This document shows, in pieces, positions 34,456 through 42,510 of a DNA stretch of 64,000 nt. The stretch's first letter is position 1. Each line of letters starts with the position of its first letter. Made by a program: the position numbers and the translations under genes. The stretch covers positions 7,998,001-8,062,000 of the forward strand of contig NZ_BJHV01000001.1 in assembly GCF_005405925.1 (NCBI RefSeq), given 5' to 3'. Origin of the DNA: Streptomyces antimycoticus (GTDB lineage: Bacteria; Actinomycetota; Actinomycetes; Streptomycetales; Streptomycetaceae). The notes below the pieces were generated by a model. The model saw only the letters and a list, made by a program, of their open reading frames with translations. It did not search any database and was not told where the DNA came from.

Positions 34456-34745
34456 CGGCAGACCGCCAACAGAAGTTCGCCTCCGCCGGGGCTCCCCGAT
34501 TCGGACGCGTCGTCGACCGCCGCCCCCACGGTGGCGGCATCCACGGCCGCGCCAGCAGCTACATCGTCCAGGACGACGAAGACGGCCGCCACTACACCTT
34601 CGACTACACCCACATCGTCACCGAAGGATTCCGCACCCTGCACACCGGCGAACGCGTCCGCTTCCACATCGCCGCCCATGACACCTGGCGCGCCGAATTC
34701 GTCATCCGGCTCAACCAGCCCTCCCCGGAGGCGTTCTACGAGTGA
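34452..34745 (+). CDS. Cold-shock-domain-like small protein
   Basis: A 97-residue protein. FGRVVDRRPHGGGIHGRASS, YIVQDDEDGRHYTFDYTHIV and GFRTLHTGERVRFHI match the beta strands and C-terminal loop of the cold-shock/OB fold (compare the usual GFRTLxxGxxVxF). The RNP1 and RNP2 motifs are altered, and there is an insertion between strands. Such a protein could bind RNA or DNA. It is coupled to the HEPN-NACHT gene (ATGA) and to the CorA-like gene (GTGA), so it should be made in step with them. A part as nucleic-acid adaptor or antitoxin-like brake on the HEPN domain is speculation. Confidence 0.7.
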   Translation: MTADRQQKFASAGAPRFGRVVDRRPHGGGIHGRASSYIVQDDEDGRHYTFDYTHIVTEGFRTLHTGERVRFHIAAHDTWRAEFVIRLNQPSPEAFYE

Positions 34746-36067
34746 GGCGCACGCGCACCGCCCCCACCGGCGCACGCCAGATCATCGCCGTCATCCTGCC
34801 CGCACGCCTACCCGCCGACCCACCCTGGCCCGAAGGCCCCCTGCCCTTCACCCACGGCGTCCGCACCACCACCACCGACACCCGCCGCACCTACTTCACT
34901 CCGGCCGCCGCCAGCGTCCTCTACGGCACCCCCGACCGCCCCACCCGTTGGCACCGGCAGGTCCGTCATGCCCACGGCTCCACCACCATCGACGGCATAG
35001 AACTCCTGCGTACCCCCACCGAGGACGACCCCGATCGTGCCCTGGCGGTCCTCCACCTGACCATCACCGGCCCGGAACTTCTCGACACCCTCCGCTCCCT
35101 CGCCCACCGCCCCGGCACCACCCCACCGTTCGAGATCACCGGCCCCGTCGTCACCGCCCTTTTGCAGGACCACGCCCACACCAGGCCGAACACACTCCTC
35201 GAAGGGCACGTCACCGTCGAGACCGACGCCCTTCCCTACACCGTCACCCTGCTCACCCCCGGCCGACGGCCCCTGCCTCGTCTCAACCGCGGCCGGGACC
35301 ACCGCCACTGGCCCGCGGCCCAACAATGGCTCTGGGCACTCGCCTCCCGCACCAACCCCGACGACTACCCACCCGACCCCGCCACCGTTCCCCAACTCAC
35401 CGCCGGTGCCCTGCGCATCTCAGCCGACTGGAGCGCGCTCGTCCTCCGCCAGGGCGCGGCATTCATCGGCCACCGCCGCGACCACGGGCCCGCCGACCCG
35501 TTCTACGGCTACGCCGAACTCCACATGCGCAGCATCTACCTCGACGCCCTCCTGTTCGGCATGATCCAGCGCGCCCACATCGACCACCTCACCGAAGACC
35601 TCGCCCAGGTCTTCACCGGCCCCGGCGAAGCCAACCGCCTCGCCGACCTCGAACGCCGGATCGCCCACTTCCGCAGCACCTACTGGCGCCAGCACCTCAC
35701 CACCCACGGCACCGCCAACGACCTCCTCATGGCCTACCAGTATCAGTACCGCCTCTCCGACCGCTTCACCGAAATCCTTGCCGAAGCCGCCGACCACAAC
35801 CGGCTCATCCAGACCCAGGAAAACCAGCAGATCAGCGGCGCCCTCGGCATCCTCACCATTCTGGGTCTGCCCCTGGGCACCGCCCTGGGCGCACTCCAAG
35901 TCCTCGGCGACCAGAACCCCTGGCACCTCCTCACCGCCACCACCGGCGCCCTCGCCGCCACCGCCGCACTCCTCACCACCCGCTACGGCCGCCTCGTCCT
36001 CACCTCACTCCGAGGTCGTCCCCTGACGGATTCGCGACAACTGACTCGCGGTCACCGGGACTGCTGA
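34742..36067 (+). CDS. CorA-like membrane protein with large cytoplasmic domain
   Basis: A 441-residue protein. Residues ~1-375 are soluble and end in long helices (RLADLERRIAHFRSTYWRQH ... RFTEILAEAADHNRLIQTQE). Two C-terminal transmembrane helices follow: ALGILTILGLPLGTALGALQ and LLTATTGALAATAALLTTRY. This is the topology of CorA-type channels, without the GMN signature at the first helix. In a conflict setting CorA-like proteins can act as membrane effectors. The gene is the last of the four-gene operon; a 313-bp gap follows. Confidence 0.72.
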   Translation: MRRTRTAPTGARQIIAVILPARLPADPPWPEGPLPFTHGVRTTTTDTRRTYFTPAAASVLYGTPDRPTRWHRQVRHAHGSTTIDGIELLRTPTEDDPDRALAVLHLTITGPELLDTLRSLAHRPGTTPPFEITGPVVTALLQDHAHTRPNTLLEGHVTVETDALPYTVTLLTPGRRPLPRLNRGRDHRHWPAAQQWLWALASRTNPDDYPPDPATVPQLTAGALRISADWSALVLRQGAAFIGHRRDHGPADPFYGYAELHMRSIYLDALLFGMIQRAHIDHLTEDLAQVFTGPGEANRLADLERRIAHFRSTYWRQHLTTHGTANDLLMAYQYQYRLSDRFTEILAEAADHNRLIQTQENQQISGALGILTILGLPLGTALGALQVLGDQNPWHLLTATTGALAATAALLTTRYGRLVLTSLRGRPLTDSRQLTRGHRDC

Positions 36068-36380
36068 GTGCCGCGAACTCCTGTTGTCGGAGCTTCGCCA
36101 TACGCTGGATCCTGCGCAGACGGTGCCGCACGTACAGCATCTTGTGCCGCGGAACGACGCAAGACGGGATGGACGGGTACGTGCTGGCCCAGAGCCCTGA
36201 TACGCGTCCCGATCCGACTCGGGCGAAGGGGGCCGGATCGAATCGTGCCACGCCCAACCGCGTTGCGGGCGAAACGCGTTGCACGAGAGGATGTTCGAGG
36301 CGCAGGAGACATCACTGCGACGAGCGCAGATCGCGATAAACGGTTATCAAACGGCACGCGAGGCATCCGGGGGAAGATGC
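36068..36380. other. Intergenic region before the type VII locus
   Basis: No credible gene. The octamer CGCGTTGC occurs twice 16 bp apart (36259 and 36275), and CGATCC...GGATCG forms a 6-bp inverted repeat with a ~19-base loop near 36210-36240. GC content drops before 36380. The promoter of the secretion operon is probably within the last 120 bp, but boxes could not be assigned. Confidence 0.45.
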
Positions 36381-36713
36381 ATGAAGTTCGACATGGGAAG
36401 CACGACTCTGTCGACTCTCGGGAAGAGCACGACGGGGTCCAGTGACGACCTGGGGGCGCTGATCCGGCTGCTGATCGCCGCCGCGGAGCCACTGGAGGGG
36501 AAATTCAACGGCGCCGGCAAGGTGGCGTTCGACTCGTTCAAGCTCCGCGCTGATGAGATCTCGGCCGCGCTGAACGGTTCTCTGCAGTCCATCCTGGGCG
36601 GGCAGTCGGGCATGGATACCGCGTTCGCCACGGGTGATCAGGAGCAGGAGGACAACGCCCATCAGCACATCGCTGGTGCCAATTTTGAGGCCGCCCGCTT
36701 CTCCGGGCGGTAG
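36381..36713 (+). CDS. WXG100-like/ESX-type small protein
   Basis: A 110-residue, mostly helical protein with a central small-residue stretch (EPLEGKFNGAGKVAFDSFKL ... SAALNGSLQSILGG) suggesting a helical hairpin like ESX substrates, although the WXG turn itself is not present (FNG instead). ATG 36381 follows GGGGGAAG. It precedes a second short helical protein by 13 bp, as in paired ESX heterodimers secreted by EccC-dependent systems. It probably serves as a substrate or structural partner of the type VII machine encoded downstream. Confidence 0.75.
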   Translation: MKFDMGSTTLSTLGKSTTGSSDDLGALIRLLIAAAEPLEGKFNGAGKVAFDSFKLRADEISAALNGSLQSILGGQSGMDTAFATGDQEQEDNAHQHIAGANFEAARFSGR

Positions 36714-36726
36714 AGGGGGATTCCCG

Positions 36727-37038
36727 ATGGGGCAGAGCCAGGACCGTAACTCTTACGACGTGGGCGCCTCGGTGGAGGTGCAGGGCAGCCTGCAGGGGAT
36801 TATCGGCCAACTTGAGCGGGTCCTCGCCGACCGGGACCGCGCGGTGAAGGCCGCGATGGCCGACTTCACCGCTGATGGCGTCTCGGACGAGTACCACGGC
36901 AAGGAGGTCCGCTGGAACCGTGCGGCGGCCGAGGTGCGGGAGATCATCCGCCTGGTGCGATCGACGCTGGAGAAGAACGACGGCACCGCTCAGTCGACAC
37001 TGGCCAAGGCCAAATCCGCTGTGGACAACATCGGTTGA
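36727..37038 (+). CDS. ESX-type small helical protein, partner of 36381-36713
   Basis: A 103-residue protein with two long amphipathic helices (GSLQGIIGQLERVLADRDRA and NRAAAEVREIIRLVRSTLEK) joined by ADGVSDEYHGKEVRWN, close to the length and layout of ESX proteins. No signal peptide. ATG 36727 is 13 bp after the previous stop. The pair probably forms a helical heterodimer exported through EccC. Confidence 0.75.
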   Translation: MGQSQDRNSYDVGASVEVQGSLQGIIGQLERVLADRDRAVKAAMADFTADGVSDEYHGKEVRWNRAAAEVREIIRLVRSTLEKNDGTAQSTLAKAKSAVDNIG

Positions 37039-37096
37039 TCCGAGCCTTGAGGACGCGGTGAGCAGGTGACGGGGCGGTAGCTGGGGGGATTGGGCA

Positions 37097-37486
37097 ATGT
37101 CCAAGTGGGACATCACCCCGTCCGGGGTCGAGTTCGTGACCTCGCTGGTGGGTGACGCGATAGACGACATCGACGCAGGCGTCAGGTCGTACGGGAAGCA
37201 CATGGAGAGCGCGGCCACATCGGCCGGCACCATCAGCGAGCCCATGTGCGGGGCGGCCATGACCGGCCCGGTCGGGGCGGCTCTGGCGCTGTTCGTCGAG
37301 AAGACCACGCGTGAGGCGCTGTTCATCGGGGCACGGGCGGCCCAGTCGGCGAACGGCGCTCGCGAGGCCACCGCGTATTACGTCGCCGGGCATCACCACA
37401 TGGCTGCCGATGCGCAGCACAAGGCCCTTGCGGCACCGAAGATCGACTTGCCGGGCGACGACAAACGGGGTGGCGGCCACAAGTGA
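37097..37486 (+). CDS. DUF6507-like protein of the type VII locus
   Basis: A 129-residue helical protein (WDITPSGVEFVTSLVGDAID ... AGVRSYGKHMESAATSAGTI). It resembles the short helical proteins that precede toxins in Streptomyces type VII loci (DUF6507 by recollection). The C-terminus is basic and His-rich. It overlaps the toxin gene by 4 bp (GTGA), so it may act as a secretion chaperone or co-secreted partner for the toxin. Confidence 0.7.
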   Translation: MSKWDITPSGVEFVTSLVGDAIDDIDAGVRSYGKHMESAATSAGTISEPMCGAAMTGPVGAALALFVEKTTREALFIGARAAQSANGAREATAYYVAGHHHMAADAQHKALAAPKIDLPGDDKRGGGHK

Positions 37487-39945
37487 AGATGATCGATCCG
37501 GCGAGCATTCCGGAGTTCACCGGCGATCTGGAGCAGCTGGACAAGGACGTCTCCGGGTTGCGCGGTGACGCGATCACCATCCGCGACGGCGGCATGCATG
37601 CGCATTCCCGCTTCCAGATGCTGGAGGGCTTCTACACAGCGCCGGAGGCGGGCCAGCTGTTTGCCTCCACATGGCCGGCGGCCGTGAAGGCCGACGCCTT
37701 CGCCGGCGACCTGGAGAAGGTGGCCGACGCGCTGGACACGTTCGCCTATGAGATCCGCCCGCTCGTCAAGCGGCTGAAGCAGCTCAAGGCAGATGCTTTC
37801 GCGTTCGTCGACAGTGTCGAGGGCGATGACGACTGGACCGAGGACGAAGGCAAAGTCGACCGTCATCAGCAACTGTGGGACGGCGTGAACGCTGCCGTAG
37901 CCGCCTTCCAGGAAGCCGAGCGCAAGGCTTCCACCACCATCTCCGGACTCGTGGGCGGTCCGAAATTCCTGGCGGACGACGGCAGCCACACCCGGAACCG
38001 CAAGAAGGTGATGTACGGCTACGACCTCGACAGCCTCGAACAAGGCAAGGAACTTCCCTGGGGCAGTCCGGTCAGCCAAACCTACGACGCACTGGACTTC
38101 GGCCACCATTTCAAGAGCTTCGTCTGGGACGGCCTGGTAGTCGACAACATCTGGGGCGGACTCAAGGGCCTCAAAACCCTCACCGGACTCGACGGTGGCG
38201 ACGCGGCCGGGAAGGCCTGGGGGCATCTCGGAGATGTCGTGGGCGGCATCGGCCAGTACACCATCAAGCCCTACGACGCGTTCATGGACTGGGCGTTCGG
38301 GGAGGATCAGGACAGCCCCGACGAGGCCCGGCAGAAGCAGGCCGCCAAGGACTTCGGCAAGTCCCTGGTCGCCTGGGACATGTGGAGCGAGAACCCCGCC
38401 CGTGCCTCGGCGACGGTGGTTTTCAATGGCCTCACCCTCGGCGCGGTCCCGGCCGCTCGCGTCATCAAGGGAGGCAAGGCAGGGGCGGCAGCCCAGGGCG
38501 CGGCCAAGATCGGCGAGTATCTCGACCCGCTCTCCGCAACCTTCAAGATGGGGGGCAAGGCCGCCAGTTCTCTGCCCAAGCTCTCTGAGCTCACGGCCAA
38601 CACTCGCGCCCTCGACAACGTCGCCGGCTCGAACCGCCTCCACAGCCACATTGAACTGTCGGACGGCTCCAGGGTCCGCATCGAGGACGGCGCGTTCATC
38701 CGCCTCGATGCCGACGGCAATCTTGTCCATGACACGCCGCGCCAGGAGCCACGGGCAGAGCAGCGGGCTTCCCAACACGAGGCCGCACCCGAACAGCGCG
38801 AACTCGCGGAGATCGGCGCGAACTCGCGGACACCCGGATCCCATGTCGGGCGCGGAGACTCCGCCAGCCCCACGCACGATGCCCCACCGTCCTCGAGGGG
38901 CAATGGATCAAGCGGCATCCCAGCTCGAAGGGGGATCACAGGCGGATTTGATGGCCTTGATGCTCCGAGGTCGTCGCATGCCGGCCTGAACGACGGCTCT
39001 GGCCCACATCACCCGGGCGGCTCGGACGCCCACGGCGAGGGACGGGGTGACCACAACGGCGGCGCCGACCGGGGCAAAGCCTTGACCGAACAAGAAAAGA
39101 TAGTACGTCGGCAAGTCGATCGCGCCAACAACGAGCCTGGATATTTCGAGAAATTCTACAAGAATAACGGCAACCGCATCAGGCTCTCCAGAGTAGACGA
39201 AAGCGGATTCACGCCCCCGCAGCTGGTATGGGACGCGCGGACGAAGAGCTGGATCGCCGCTTCCGATGCTCCACCGCCTCTTCCCGAGCGTTACATTGAC
39301 GGAGCCGACAGGACGGGGAATGCGGATTCCTTGTCAGGCTCTGAGGCCCTGAAGGACCTCGACAAAGCGGCTGCGAAGCGGCATTCGGCGATTAGCGCGG
39401 ACAAGACAGCCGAGGAAACTCTCCAGAAGGCAAAGGAAGCACTGGCGACACACGACTCCCTCTCCAACCGCAAGGCACTCGCTGCGGCACAGGCCGCACA
39501 CAGGCCGCTGCACAAGGCTATGTCGGATGCCGCTGAAAAGTACGGTGAGGCGATAGCCCAGCATCATGTAATCCCGGAGCGCTACCCCAAGGCCCAAAGG
39601 GAGGTACTCGACGGGCCCGCGAATGGCAACGATCAGTTTGACCAAGTATGGCGGCGCCATGATGGCGGTTACGTGGTGATAGAAGCAAAGAGTAACGTGA
39701 GAACGGAGCTAGGCGCCCGCAATCTGCCGAGTGGAAAGCGTGTGGCGCAGGGGACCAGGGAATATTTCGATGACATTCTCCGCGAGATGCGTGAACGCGG
39801 CAAGAAGAACCGTAATGAGCTCAGGCTGGCCGACGAGCTCGAAGATGCCCTCGATCAAGGCAAACTGGACTATATCCTTGTCAAGGGGAAAGTCAGTGGC
39901 GGCAAGTATGCTGGTTACCACATGCGGAAGTTCGACATAAGCTGA
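37483..39945 (+). CDS. Type VII secreted polymorphic toxin with restriction-endonuclease-like C-terminus
   Basis: An 820-residue protein. The N-terminal ~110 residues are helical (FTGDLEQLDKDVSGLRGDAI ... TFAYEIRPLVKRLKQLKADA), an ESX/LXG-like trafficking domain. The middle (~270-400) has Gly/Ala-rich hydrophobic segments, then a low-complexity Ser/Gly/His linker (~430-560) and a helical stretch. The last ~110 residues form the toxin tip: HHVIPERYPKAQ, FDQVWRRHDGGYVVIEAKSN (D720 ... E734-x-K736) and TREYFDDILREM, the PD-(D/E)XK nuclease pattern. The start is GTG 37483. It is followed by Imm49, as expected for a toxin-immunity pair. The predicted target is DNA or RNA of a competitor. Confidence 0.85.
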   Translation: MKMIDPASIPEFTGDLEQLDKDVSGLRGDAITIRDGGMHAHSRFQMLEGFYTAPEAGQLFASTWPAAVKADAFAGDLEKVADALDTFAYEIRPLVKRLKQLKADAFAFVDSVEGDDDWTEDEGKVDRHQQLWDGVNAAVAAFQEAERKASTTISGLVGGPKFLADDGSHTRNRKKVMYGYDLDSLEQGKELPWGSPVSQTYDALDFGHHFKSFVWDGLVVDNIWGGLKGLKTLTGLDGGDAAGKAWGHLGDVVGGIGQYTIKPYDAFMDWAFGEDQDSPDEARQKQAAKDFGKSLVAWDMWSENPARASATVVFNGLTLGAVPAARVIKGGKAGAAAQGAAKIGEYLDPLSATFKMGGKAASSLPKLSELTANTRALDNVAGSNRLHSHIELSDGSRVRIEDGAFIRLDADGNLVHDTPRQEPRAEQRASQHEAAPEQRELAEIGANSRTPGSHVGRGDSASPTHDAPPSSRGNGSSGIPARRGITGGFDGLDAPRSSHAGLNDGSGPHHPGGSDAHGEGRGDHNGGADRGKALTEQEKIVRRQVDRANNEPGYFEKFYKNNGNRIRLSRVDESGFTPPQLVWDARTKSWIAASDAPPPLPERYIDGADRTGNADSLSGSEALKDLDKAAAKRHSAISADKTAEETLQKAKEALATHDSLSNRKALAAAQAAHRPLHKAMSDAAEKYGEAIAQHHVIPERYPKAQREVLDGPANGNDQFDQVWRRHDGGYVVIEAKSNVRTELGARNLPSGKRVAQGTREYFDDILREMRERGKKNRNELRLADELEDALDQGKLDYILVKGKVSGGKYAGYHMRKFDIS

Positions 39946-39957
39946 CTGGAGAACGTA

Positions 39958-40818
39958 GTGGCTACGACGGTGCCTCGGCATGGCAACCCAGGTCCCGATG
40001 ACGAGGGCTATGCGCAGGACCTCGGCGAGGGGCTGGCCAAAACCATCTCGAGGCTGGAGCGATCGTCGCGCTGGTTCGGAGGCGCGCTCGACAAGTCCGT
40101 ACTCCATGTCCAGGCGCGTCTGGCCGTGGATCCCAGCGCGTCTGAAATCGAGACCTGGGAAGCCGTGGTCTCGGCGATGCAGGTGGGTTCTGCCGTCTTC
40201 GCCTCAGCGAGCGCTCCTGAGGGCACCGTGCAGTGCCGCATCAACCATGAGATGCGGACCCTGCCCGCCACCGGGCCACAACCGTACGCCGACGCTGGCA
40301 ATTGGCTGACAGCATTGTGGTTCGCCATCGTCTGTCGTGACCAGAAGCGCATGACCCAGCTCTGTGAGTTGTCCCTCGACTTGTTGCGTGCTTCGGGAGC
40401 GGAGTACGACGAGTACATCTACCACTGGGTGGACAGCCTGCAGACCTACTGGCTGGAGCGGCCGGGTTTGGTCGATAAGCTGGTAGCCGCGATCGAGAAC
40501 TCTGACCCGAGCGTGGCGCGGATCGCCACGCGAGAGCAGCTCAACAAGATTCTCTACCAGCCCATCAACCTCTTCCGCTGTTTCCTGCGCAAGGACCACG
40601 CCGCGTTCAACGACGCGCTTCAGGAGGCCCTGGAGCTGCACAAGTCGTACTGGACCGCCAACGAGGAGCGGGAAGAGAGTCCGGCCGGATATCTGGCCCT
40701 CGGTCCGCTTGCCATCACCTGTCTTGCCTACGACGCCGGATTTCCCATTGAGGTCGAATCAGACTACTTGCCCGAGCATCTGCTCCAGCGCGACTGGCTG
40801 GGCGAATTTCCGACGTGA
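39958..40818 (+). CDS. Imm49-family immunity protein
   Basis: A 286-residue, mainly helical cytoplasmic protein (DKSVLHVQARLAVDPSASEI ... AGNWLTALWFAIVCRDQKRM ... LQTYWLERPGLVDKLVAAIE), matching the Imm49 family by length and layout. It starts at GTG 39958, 12 bp after the toxin stop. Immunity proteins block the C-terminal domain of the cognate toxin to prevent self-killing; here that would be the nuclease at the end of the 37483-39945 product. Confidence 0.82.
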   Translation: MATTVPRHGNPGPDDEGYAQDLGEGLAKTISRLERSSRWFGGALDKSVLHVQARLAVDPSASEIETWEAVVSAMQVGSAVFASASAPEGTVQCRINHEMRTLPATGPQPYADAGNWLTALWFAIVCRDQKRMTQLCELSLDLLRASGAEYDEYIYHWVDSLQTYWLERPGLVDKLVAAIENSDPSVARIATREQLNKILYQPINLFRCFLRKDHAAFNDALQEALELHKSYWTANEEREESPAGYLALGPLAITCLAYDAGFPIEVESDYLPEHLLQRDWLGEFPT

Positions 40819-40852
40819 CGCACGCACACTCTGCAAGAGGTAGTGAACGACC

Positions 40853-41122
40853 ATGGCAGCACAGGACTATGACAGCCAATTGCTGGAATCGGTGTCGGTG
40901 CGGCGTCGGCGGTTGCGGGACGCCTTGTTGTTGGGAACGCAGCGGCAGCGGCGGTCTGTGGATGAGCGGCTGGGGAAGGTCGTTGCCGGGACGGTGATTG
41001 CCGGGGTGTTGTGTGCCGGATGCGTGGGCTGGTCGTTCATTTCGCATCGGGTCGCTGGGCAGAGCCCGTATGGGCCTTCGGTATCGTCGACCGCGCCATC
41101 CGTGGGGAGTTCGGCTCGATGA
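40853..41122 (+). CDS. Small single-pass membrane protein of the type VII locus
   Basis: An 89-residue protein with a basic N-terminal half (VSVRRRRLRDALLLGTQRQR) and one transmembrane helix (VVAGTVIAGVLCAGCVGWSF, ~43-62) followed by a Ser/Pro-rich tail outside. The topology is like the small N-in proteins coded next to EccD/EccC in Streptomyces and may substitute for a shortened EccB-like element, but no domain is recognisable. EccD begins 13 bp downstream. Confidence 0.7.
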   Translation: MAAQDYDSQLLESVSVRRRRLRDALLLGTQRQRRSVDERLGKVVAGTVIAGVLCAGCVGWSFISHRVAGQSPYGPSVSSTAPSVGSSAR

Positions 41123-41135
41123 TAGGTTCGAACGC

Positions 41136-42500
41136 GTGGTAGCAGCGGGGACGACAAGCGGTACGGAACTGAGTCGGGTCACTCTCGTCGGGGAGCGTCG
41201 GCGCATCGATCTCGTCCTTCCTTCCCAGGAACCGATCGGTCGGCTGCTGCCGGAAATTCTGCGGCTGCTGGGTGATCAGGTTGCGGCGCGGCCCTTGTCT
41301 CGGCATCTCGTGACGGCCAGTGGTTCGGCGTTGGCTCAGGACAGCACGTTGCTTTCGGCTGGGGTGCCGGATGGTGCGGTGCTGCGGCTGGTGCGTGTCG
41401 AGGACGCGCCGTCGGCGCCGGTGGTGCATGACGTCAGCGATGAGGTGGCGGAGGACCTTGGCCTGCGGGCGTGGCGCTGGCGCCCGGCGGCACGTCGGGT
41501 GTCGGCGGGGGTCGCCATGCTCGTGTGGGTGCTGACCGCCGGGTTGGTTGCTCGTGGTGAGTTCGCGTCGTCCTCCGTCATGTCCGTCTTGCTGCTCGCG
41601 GCGCTGGTGCTGGTTGTGGCGGGCGCGGTGGCTGGGCGTGCGGGGCATCGTGGGATGGCCACGGCGTTGATCGCCGCGGCGGGTGCGCTCGGTGTCCTGG
41701 GCGCGTGGACGTTGGCCGACGCGCAGGCGTGGTCGGGTGCGGCGCGGCTCGCCGGGACAGCAGGGGCCGTGGCGCTGACGCTGTTGCTCCTGGGGTGGGT
41801 TTCGCCGCTGGAGCGTGGTGGGCTGATCGGGGCCGGGGCGGTCGCGGTCATGGCCGTCGGCTGGGAAGTGGCCTTGGCGTTGCAGGGCGGTGGTGCGACG
41901 GCTGTGGAGCAGGCTCGTGTGGGAGCGGTTCTGGCGGTCGTGTCGGTCGTGGTGCTGAGTGTGGTGCCGCGGCTGGCGATGATGGCGTCGGGCTTGTCCG
42001 CACTGGACGACCGGCGCTTGGGTGGAACCTCCGTGAGCCGCCACGAAGTGGCTACGGCGTTGACGGCCACGCATCGCGGGCTGGCGCTCGCCACGCTCGT
42101 GGTATCCGTCTCGGCAGGCGCGGCCGGGTTCCTCGCACTGCGTTCGCCCACGGTGTGGACGGTCCTGCTGGCCGTGGTCGTGGCTGTGGTGGTGTCGCTG
42201 CGGGCCCGCGCTTTCCCGTTGACCGTCGAGGTCGTGGGCGTGCTGCTGGCCAGTGTGGTCGTGGTTTTGCGGTTGATCGTGGTGTGGGTGGAGCGTTCCT
42301 CGGCCTACGGGCCGCTGGCGGTGCTCGTCGGGCTCGCGGTCATCTCGCTCGGGGCTTTGGCGGTGCAGCCCGCCGAGCATGTTCGGGTGCGTCTGCGGCG
42401 TGCGGGGGATCTGGCCGAGTCGGCCGGGGTGTGTGCGTTGCTGCCGCTGTTGATCGGGGTGTTCGGGGTCTACGGGCGCCTGTTGGACACGTTCGCGTAG
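41136..42500 (+). CDS. eccD: EccD-type integral membrane protein
   Basis: A protein of about 454 residues. The N-terminal ~90 residues form a ubiquitin-like YukD domain (RRIDLVLPSQEPIGRLLPEI ... PLSRHLVTASGSALAQD ... GAVLRLVRV). Eleven or so membrane helices follow from ~130 to the C-terminus, as in EccD. GTG 41136 is the first plausible start after the upstream stop. EccD forms the central membrane vestibule of the type VII channel together with EccC. It is followed by an EspI-like ATPase. Confidence 0.9.
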   Translation: MVAAGTTSGTELSRVTLVGERRRIDLVLPSQEPIGRLLPEILRLLGDQVAARPLSRHLVTASGSALAQDSTLLSAGVPDGAVLRLVRVEDAPSAPVVHDVSDEVAEDLGLRAWRWRPAARRVSAGVAMLVWVLTAGLVARGEFASSSVMSVLLLAALVLVVAGAVAGRAGHRGMATALIAAAGALGVLGAWTLADAQAWSGAARLAGTAGAVALTLLLLGWVSPLERGGLIGAGAVAVMAVGWEVALALQGGGATAVEQARVGAVLAVVSVVVLSVVPRLAMMASGLSALDDRRLGGTSVSRHEVATALTATHRGLALATLVVSVSAGAAGFLALRSPTVWTVLLAVVVAVVVSLRARAFPLTVEVVGVLLASVVVVLRLIVVWVERSSAYGPLAVLVGLAVISLGALAVQPAEHVRVRLRRAGDLAESAGVCALLPLLIGVFGVYGRLLDTFA

Positions 42501-42510
42501 GGGTGGCGGC

